64,000 nt of DNA, from positions 7,010,471 through 7,074,470 of the forward strand of contig CM038050.1 of the NCBI GenBank assembly GCA_021397845.1. The letters are read 5' to 3'. The stretch's first letter is position 1. Each line of letters starts with the position of its first letter. Shown in pieces: positions 57,535 through 64,000 of this stretch. The stretch comes from Areca catechu. Taxonomy: Eukaryota > Streptophyta > Magnoliopsida > Arecales > Arecaceae. Position numbers and translations under genes: made by a program. The notes under the pieces were generated by a model. The model made no database searches. It was not told where the DNA came from and saw only the letters and a program-made list of their open reading frames with translations.

Positions 57535-58650
57535 AAGAAAGATCGTTATCACCCTAATTTCTAAACGAAGCCATGCATATGAGCTGAGCCATTTTAGATT
57601 CATCAATTTATGCAATACACTCTATAAGATTTATGTCGAGTTTATGGTTGATAGGATGATGCCTATTCTCCCATGTACGAAGTAGGGGTATTTGTGACCG
57701 GTCGGTATATTTCAGACAATGTTCTTATTATTCAGGAGTTTAACTATGATCTCATGAGAGCCCTAGTTCATCATCGTCTTATGACAATCAAATTAGATAT
57801 GAAGAGAGTCTATGATCGGATGCACTAAAAATTCTTGAAGAAGGCGCCATTAGATTTTGGCTTTCATCACCGGTGGATTGCCCTTATTCTAGCTTGTGTT
57901 TTGAGGCCTTCCTTTGCCATCCTTATCAATGGCACTCCCTCCGAGTCTTTCATATCCAGCATCGGCCTTCATCAAGGATTCCATATTTCTCCTTATCTGT
58001 TTATTTTGTGCGCTGATGCTTTGTCGTGTGCATTAAGGGCTGCGACACAGGATTCGGGTTTTCATCCTTATGTTCCTTTTTCTGATGCCCGCTCGATCTT
58101 GTACCTTTTATTTGTAGATGATTGCTTGCTTTTGAGGTGTGCCTCTATTACTTGTGTGCAGGGATTCAGGAGGATTCTAGAGGACTATTATTTTTTCTCG
58201 AGCCAAAGAGTAAATCTCCATAAATTAGAGGTCCACTTCAGCCCGAAGACCCTAGCTCAGATTAGAAGACGTGTTTGGAAAATCCTTGGGATTATTGAGT
58301 CATGGGGGGTTTTGCAGTATCTGGGGGTTTCCATTTCAGGGGATAGGCTCCTACAAGCAGAGTGCGGTCATATGGTGCCGGCAGTTCAGGAGAAGGTGGA
58401 GGGGTGGCAAGGTAGAGCATTATCTTTGATGGGCAAGGCAACCCTGATCAAATCAGTTATCACATCTCTACCTGTCTACATGCTCTCCAATGTTGTTATC
58501 CCTAAGTCAGCTGTTTGCAAGGTGGAGCAACTCATTCGCTTCTTTTTGTGGGGCTCAACCTCTAATGGGTGGAGAGTTCACTTATGGGTTGGCATGATAT
58601 TTGCCTGCCTATTCAGGAGGGGGGTTCGACCTGTACCGGGTGGAGAGTCC
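57535..58650 (+). pseudogene. L1-type LINE fragment (reverse transcriptase)
   Basis: A piece of L1 ORF2. From 57590 the frames give INLCNTLYKIY-type RT motif 1, then after stops LDMKRVYDRMH, then an ORF from 57835 with LACVLRPSFAILINGTPSE, HQGFHISPYLFILCADALS, the catalytic box FVDD (57-kb region, bases 58111-58122; usual form FADD), QYLGVSISG, and WQGRALSLMGKATLIKSVITSLPVY. Endonuclease, ORF1 and RNase H are absent, and stops and a frameshift break the 5' part. It is not the same copy as the LINE at 23585-29543. It begins about 260 bp upstream of the SIEL ATG on the other strand. Confidence 0.88.
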
Positions 58651-58719
58651 ACCATGTGCCATGCAAAATGGCACAGGAAATGTGCATGGACCGTGCTATG
58701 CACTACGAGCGCATAGGCT

Positions 58720-59253
58720 AAGCCGAGGCTGCGTTTGCAGGCCTACACTCCTGCGGGCCTGGATCGACTACGACTAGATCTCTTATGGATCGAGCTATAG
58801 ACATTTTTATTGAATAAATGCTTAACCAAATATAAGTTATTATAAACTAAGTTATTTTTTTCGTCAACCAACTATATCAAAATTTTATTTTAATAAAATA
58901 AATTCCCAAGAAGTTAACTTTGTTACTTTTCCAAAATAAAAGTTTTTTTCATGAACTAAATGAGTCCCAAAATGTACCAATAGAGATGGGTCTTTAACTA
59001 TGAAAATTGGCATGCAATTAAAGGTTTTGCAAGCTTGATAGAATTGATGAAGGCTAAGGAGGGAGAAAACGTGATGCATATGGGATGGAATGTGGACCGG
59101 CAAACCACAAATTGGCATGGTTGGTACACTACAAATTGATATGGCTCGAGATTTATAACAATCTAGACATTCAAAAGGTTGGCCAAAATATATTATTTAG
59201 ATTTTTTGATTCTATAAAAATATCCAAAATCTTTCTAGCGAATAATCGATATG
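58720..59253. other. Short AT-rich intergenic stretch
   Basis: Between the LINE fragment and the solo LTR. No gene, repeat array or RNA recognised. Confidence 0.5.
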
Positions 59254-59258
59254 AAATT

Positions 59259-60546
59259 TGATGTGGCGACATCCGCTGATGTGGATCACACAGGCGACTA
59301 CGACAATAGAAGACTTGCCACCCGGGCATGGTGCCTCAGCTCCCTACCGAGGTTAGCTCCCCGCCGAGGGCGGGCTCATTGGACGAGCCCCCTGTCTGAG
59401 ACCGATTCCCTGCCGAGATCAGATCCCAGCCGAGGCCGGGATCATTGGGCGAGCCCCCCGTCTAAGGTCGACTCCCTACCGAGGTCAGCTCCTAGCCGAG
59501 ACCAGGCTCATTGGGTGAGCCCCCCGTCTAAGGCCGACTCCCTGCCGAGGTCAGCTCCCAGTCGAGGCCGGGCTCATTAGGCGAGCCCCTCGTCTGAGGT
59601 CAGCTCATTGCCAATGTCAGCTCTCAGCCAAGGCCGGGCTCATTGGACGAGCCCCCCATCTAAGGCTCGCTCCCTGTCGGGGACGTGTCCGTACCCCAGA
59701 GTGGAGCCCCCAATATGAAGTTCCTGCCAAAGAAACATGTATTTGAATTATGGTGAAGCAAAGCCTGGCCGCCCGCAGCTTTTTGCAGGTGGCGCCAAAG
59801 GTATGATGTGGGCAACCCCATGCCTAGTGACGTACTGCCACGTCCATAGCTACAACACCAATAGCCACCAGCGATCATGTTGCAACACTCAGAGCTTCCC
59901 CAAGAGAAGAATCCGACCAAGGCCCCACGACCTGTAGCCCTGGGCGGTCTCTCTCGAATTAGAAGCGCCCCTCCTATAAGGGGCATCAAAGCCAAGAAGG
60001 CAAGGAGGACTTTCTCGGCTCGGAGCGCCGCATGAAGGCCCAAGGAAGGGAGGACGCTCTCTCTCTCTCTCAGGCTCCCCCAAAGCCACAGGGGTCTGAC
60101 CCGACCTCTAGAGGAAGGTAATGAAGGTAAGCACGTGGGAAAAAGTGAGGGAGAGGTAAGTAGGCAGGCGACCAAGCACCGCGAGGCAAACCACTGGCCC
60201 GAGAAGCCTCCCCGCTCCCCACTCTCGATCCCTCCTCTTTTTTTGTTCCTTTACATTCCTGTTCTCGAGTCACACCCTCCCGGCGAACAGGTCCCCCAAG
60301 CCCTACGCCGTCAAGGTCGTGTCTATTCCCCATGATTGTCCCACTAACTTGATCGTTGGAGTGTCCTCGTCGAAATCCCTGGCCCGGGTCTTCACTGTCT
60401 TACAGGAAGGAAGGAAGAGGGCCGGTGCGGCCGGGAGCGGGCAACCATGGAGCGGACAGTTCCCCAGGCCATCACGATGCCCGACGGCGACGGGAGGATC
60501 CCCCGGCATGACCGAGCTGCAAGCGGTGACGATCCTGACGGCAACA
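59259..60546 (+). mobile_element. Gypsy-type solo LTR
   Basis: 1288 bp from tgatgtggcgacatccgctg to gatcctgacggcaaca, with an exact TSD aaatt at 59254-59258 and 60547-60551. The ends match those of the LTR beginning near 60707 (tgatatggcgacatctgctg ... gacggcaaca), so it belongs to the same family. No internal domain follows, so it is a solo LTR. It contains a 66-bp tandem array (59342-59671). Confidence 0.88.
59342..59671 (+). repeat. 66-bp tandem repeat array, 5 units, in the solo LTR
   Basis: Units begin at 59342, 59408, 59474, 59540 and 59606, with a partial sixth at 59672. Each has the form ccctRccgaggtcagctccc ... gggctcattgg ... gagccccccgtctaagg. 66 is a multiple of 3, so the array reads as a 22-residue repeat in one frame, but nothing suggests it is translated. 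Confidence 0.9.
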
Positions 60547-60706
60547 AAATTAAATATATGCTCGTACATATTCTTACATACTTTTCCTATTTAAGTCATG
60601 ATATCCTTGCTATGCTAAATCCATGCATTCTTTTATAAATACGACAATCGATCCATGGTTAACTCATGAACCCGTGCTGTGGTATCCCCTAATCTACATA
60701 GATTAT

Positions 60707-63166
60707 TGATATGGCAACATTTGCTGACGTGAAGCCTGCGGATTGATATGGCGACATCTGCTGACATGCAGCCTACAGACGGCCACAACGGTGAAAGACC
60801 TGCCACCTGGGCAAGGCTACATGACGAAGAACCAAGACGGACCACCCGACCGAAGTCAGCTCCTAGCCGAGGTAGGGCTCATTAAGCAGGCCCCCCGTCT
60901 GAGGTCAGCTCCCGGTCGAGGTCGAGTCCATCATCCAAGGCAAGCCCCCCGGTTGAGGATAGCTCCCGGTCGGGGTCAAGCCCATGCTTCCAGGATGGAC
61001 CACCCTGCCGAGGTCAGCTCCCAGTCGAGGCAGGGTTCATTGGACGGGCCCCCATCTGAGGTCAACTTCCGGTCGAGGTCGAGTCCATCCCTCTGAAGCG
61101 AGCCCTCCGACCAGCAGGAGCGTGGATTCCTGCCAAAGGTGTAAAGAGACCGGAATTCAAAATGAAGACGAGGGAGTACCTGATCATGCAGAGCCTCCGA
61201 GAGGTGTCGCATGCCCTGCCATGGGTGCAGGCCCCCCGTGGCATGCCGTACGCACGATCTGCACGATCCGGACGATACCAGGCTCCCAGCCTTGTGGTGT
61301 GCCGACACGTCGATGATCGCACGACTAGAAGACTACGACTTCCATGACAGAGTGCATGGACCCTAGGGCCTTAGCCCTTGTGGTACCCGGATGGCCTCCT
61401 TCAAAATGGCAACATCTATTATGGCCGAAGGGTCAGGTGCTGAACCAGCCCGATAGAGAGGCGACAGCAGGCAACGAAAAGCCTCCTTCGAAGGAGGGAA
61501 CCTGGAAGCAAACGAATGCCACTCACCTATATAAAACCTGCATAAAAAGATAAGTGTTACAGCCGTGACAGTGACGTGGCCAGGCTCAGGTATCGCTGAA
61601 TGCGAACGAGCCACGTGTAAGTTTTCCTGCCAGAATCAGCGCCACGTCCTCAAAGCTGGGGTCGGCAGGACCGCGCCGCCCGACGATTATCTGAAGCAAA
61701 CCGCTCCCGCCGAGGTCGAGCTCGGCACGGAGTTCCTCCACCGACTCATCTGCGCCCGCGCGCAAAGGAGCCGACCCAAGTGAGGTCGGCCGAGGTCGGC
61801 TGACCCTTCGCCTTGCGCCAGGTGGCCACCCGGAGACGGGCCCACCTCGGCCGAGGCCAGGCGATCTCTTGCCGCCTCGCCAGGTGTCCGCCCAGGAGGG
61901 GCCCGCCTAGGCCGAGGTCGGCTGACCCTTCGCCTTGCGCCAGGTGGCCACCCGGAGACGGGTCCACCTCGGCCGAAGCCAGGCGATCTCCTGCCGCCTC
62001 GCCAGGTGTCCACCCAGGAGGGGTCCACCTAAGCCGAGGTCGGCTGACCCTTCGCCTTGCGCCAGGTGGCCACCCGGAGACGGGTCCACCTCGGCCGAAG
62101 CCAGGCGACCTCCTGCCGCCTCGCCAGGTGTCCACCCAGGAGGGGTCCACCTAAGCCGAGGTCGGCTGACCCTTCGCCTTGCGCCAGGTGGCCACCCGGA
62201 GACGGGTCCACCTCGGTCGAAGCCAGGCGACCTCCTGCCGCCTCGCCAGGTGTCCACCCAGGAGGGATCCACCTAAGCCGAGGACGGCCGATCCCTCGCC
62301 TCTCGCCAGTTGGCCCCCGGAGACAGGTCCAACTCAGCCAAGGTCAGACCACTCGTACGGAGAGGCCCCCGGGGAAAGCGACAGGTCCCGAGACCATCCC
62401 TCGGGCCGTACCGGCCCTAGACGGCATCCCGTACGGAGGGCGGCGGCACGCGGAACGTCACTTACATTGGCCCGACAGGTCCCGCAGTCGAGAGACCCGA
62501 TCCTGACGGAACAGGCCCCATAAACGGATGGCGCCCACGCTCGGGGAAAAGAACGCTCTCACGAAGCCCGAGGCCTGACGACTTGCCGCTCTGCCAGCAC
62601 CGCCCTCCCTCTTTTTCTCTTCTGCCCTTGCCTTTTCCCTGCTGGGCCCGGCGGACGAGGTCGGAAAGCCGCCTGGCCTCCTTCACCAAAAAGGAAAAAG
62701 AGAGGAGGACAGGGGGGAGGAGTTTTCGAGGGAGAAAAGGACAAGCGCACGACGGAGGGAGATAAAGAGGGAAGAATCCGAAGACTGCAAGGTAAGCCAA
62801 CTAGCCTGGGGACAAGAAGGAAGCACCGGCACAAGGTCTCGCTCCGAGGAAGAAACCAGAGATCCCGAGAGGGGAATACTGGACGCGAGCTCGGCGGGCA
62901 GGCCCAGCCGAGATTCCAGTCCCCGGCGCTTTCCCTTCACTAGTTAACTCTCCAAATCTGTGACCCTTTAGAGGGCCTGGGAGGGAGAGTCTGTTCCTCC
63001 ACGTCGTCTACTGACTTGACCGTCGGAGCCCCCTCGCCGGAATCCCCGGCCAGGGTCCTCTAACCCCTTTGTTGCAGGTTTCTCGCAGGAAGGGAGGCTC
63101 CCTTGCCAGGCGGTCAGGGAGGATCGGCTGATCCTCGGCACGGGCGCGGCGACGAGGACGGCAACA
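60707..63166 (+). repeat. 5' LTR of a Ty3/Gypsy element running off the window
   Basis: It starts at tgatatgg (60707, or 60744 if the first 37 bp are a duplicated start) and ends ggacggcaaca just before the primer-binding site. About 2.46 kb, nearly twice the solo LTR of the same family, because of the 122-bp array at 61791-62345. A good TATA box, tatataaaa, stands at 61528-61536. Diverged 66-bp-type units occur at 60850-61080. The 3' end of the element, and hence the TSD, is outside the window. Confidence 0.8.
61791..62345 (+). repeat. 122-bp tandem repeat array in the Gypsy LTR
   Basis: Units begin at 61791, 61913, 62035 and 62157, with a diverged partial fifth at 62279. Each starts cgaggtcggctgacccttcg and includes caggtggccacccggagacg and caggtgtccacccaggaggg. 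Copies are very similar. It lies downstream of the TATA box, so it would be in the transcribed R/U5 part. Confidence 0.93.
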
Positions 63167-63168
63167 GA

Positions 63169-63187
63169 TTGGCGCGCCAGGTAGGGG
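63169..63187 (+). other. Primer-binding site of the Gypsy element
   Basis: ttggcgcgccaggtagggg follows the LTR end after two bases. This sequence is familiar next to the 5' LTR of several plant Gypsy elements. I did not determine the tRNA it pairs with. Confidence 0.7.
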
Positions 63188-63245
63188 GGCAGGACACTAA
63201 CCCCCAGTGGGAACTAGCTTTTTGCAGGTGTCACGCTCTCTAGCA

Positions 63246-64000
63246 ATGGTGGTCACTCGTGGTCGCGAGGCGTCCACCAGCCGAGTGGGAGAAGCCCACT
63301 CCCCTCCAGGGGGCCACACCCCCGAACGGGAGCTTCCGGCTCCCCCTCCTCTTCTGCAGCAGCCTACCCCGGCGGACAGATCCCTTGCGGCCATCGTCCA
63401 GCAGCTGCAGACCTTGACCTCAGCGGTCCGACAGCTTCAGCATCAGCAACGGTCCCTGGCCACTCAGCCACAGCCAGGGACCCCCGCGGCCCGAGTCGCG
63501 GGGCAGCGTGGGAGCCTGCGCTCAATCCAGGGCAGGCCGTCCCATCCACAAGCCATCTCCAACCCCCGAGGGAGCCGCCAAGCTCCCCCGAAGAGAAACT
63601 ATTCCGGCTCGGGGATCACGAGAGTCGATCCCCGGCCGATGGGGCCGAAACGATGCATCGCAGCAAGCGACGCCGGGTCCAGACCTCGCGCCGAGACCGA
63701 TCGGCGCCCCCCTCACCTGCAGTCTCGGTGGAAGACTCCACCGACGAAGCCATCAGGCGCCAGGCCGAAAGGCGCCTAGAAGAGCACGAGCGCAAGTTGG
63801 CGGAGTTCGCCCGACGGTTCGCCGACCTGCAGAACTCGTCAGCCGACCCGGCGGGCTACGACTCCCGCCCCCCTTTCTCCGAAGAGATCCAGGCGGAACC
63901 AATCCCGAAACGGTTCCGCATGCCGCAGGTGGACCCCTACGATGGGACCACCGACCCCCTGGACCACCTGGAGGGTTATAAAGCCCTCATGAGGGTCCAG
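63246..64000 (+). pseudogene. Gypsy gag, 5' part, one frameshift, continues past the window
   Basis: Starts at ATG 63246 (MVVTRGREASTSR). The N-terminal part is Pro/Gln-rich with a short coiled-coil-like stretch (IVQQLQTLTSAVRQLQHQQ). The reading then moves to another frame near 63480-63500 and continues (HRSKRRRVQTSRRDRS, EDSTDEAIRRQAERRLEEHERKL) into the retrotransposon gag domain: PKRFRMPQVDPYDGTTDPLDHLEGYKALM. That last motif is typical of Tat-clade Gypsy gag proteins. The single frameshift suggests decay, though it could be a sequencing error. Confidence 0.85.

Noticed and set aside
61687..62523. Several overlapping GC-rich ORFs on both strands starting every 122 bp
   Set aside because: They are produced by the 122-bp tandem array; no domain is present.

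Overview
This is nuclear plant DNA, probably from a monocot and most likely a palm. The genes contain introns with GT-AG borders, the intergenic DNA is AT-rich and full of microsatellites, and the retrotransposon LTR styles fit large monocot genomes. The palm assignment is an inference from LTR style and protein similarity and is not proven. About two thirds of the window is transposon-derived.

Four host genes can be supported. (1) Positions 2-1696 (+) hold the 3' part of an intronless CrRLK1L receptor kinase. (2) Positions 3460-16313 (-) hold a complete ER-type Ca2+-ATPase (ECA1/ECA4-like) with 8 coding exons that join in frame to 1057 aa. A 5'UTR intron and a TATA box are also visible. (3) Positions 33043-33570 (-) hold a small conserved plant protein with a polylysine microsatellite. 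(4) Positions 36420-57273 (-) hold a complete SIEL/INTS4-like armadillo-type gene with 8 coding exons that join to 947 aa. Its second intron is about 14.1 kb long because it holds a whole Copia retrotransposon.

Mobile DNA, left to right. The ECA introns carry a foldback MITE, a tRNA-derived SINE with target-site duplication (TSD), a second MITE and a (CT)43 tract. Positions 18478-22474 are a solo LTR (TSD gattt) with a second LTR (TSD ctatt/ccatt) nested inside it. Positions 23585-29543 (-) are a decayed L1 LINE. Positions 43490-55637 (+) are a SIRE-like Copia element with two LTRs, primer-binding site, gag, pol, an extra third ORF and polypurine tract, and its gag is split by another solo LTR (TSD atatc). 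Positions 57535-58650 (+) are an L1 reverse-transcriptase fragment lying directly upstream of SIEL. Positions 59259-60546 are a Gypsy-type solo LTR (TSD aaatt). From 60707 to the window end is the 5' LTR, primer-binding site and gag start of a related Gypsy element.

The most unusual signal is in both Copia LTRs. Downstream of the TATA-like box there is a tandem array of eight or nine short stem-loops. Their loop core (AGCC...AA) is conserved, while their stem arms differ from unit to unit and change in complementary pairs. Upstream of the same TATA-like box is a dense array of GTCGAC-centred palindromes. Together these suggest a transcriptional array in U3 and a structured RNA leader in R-U5.
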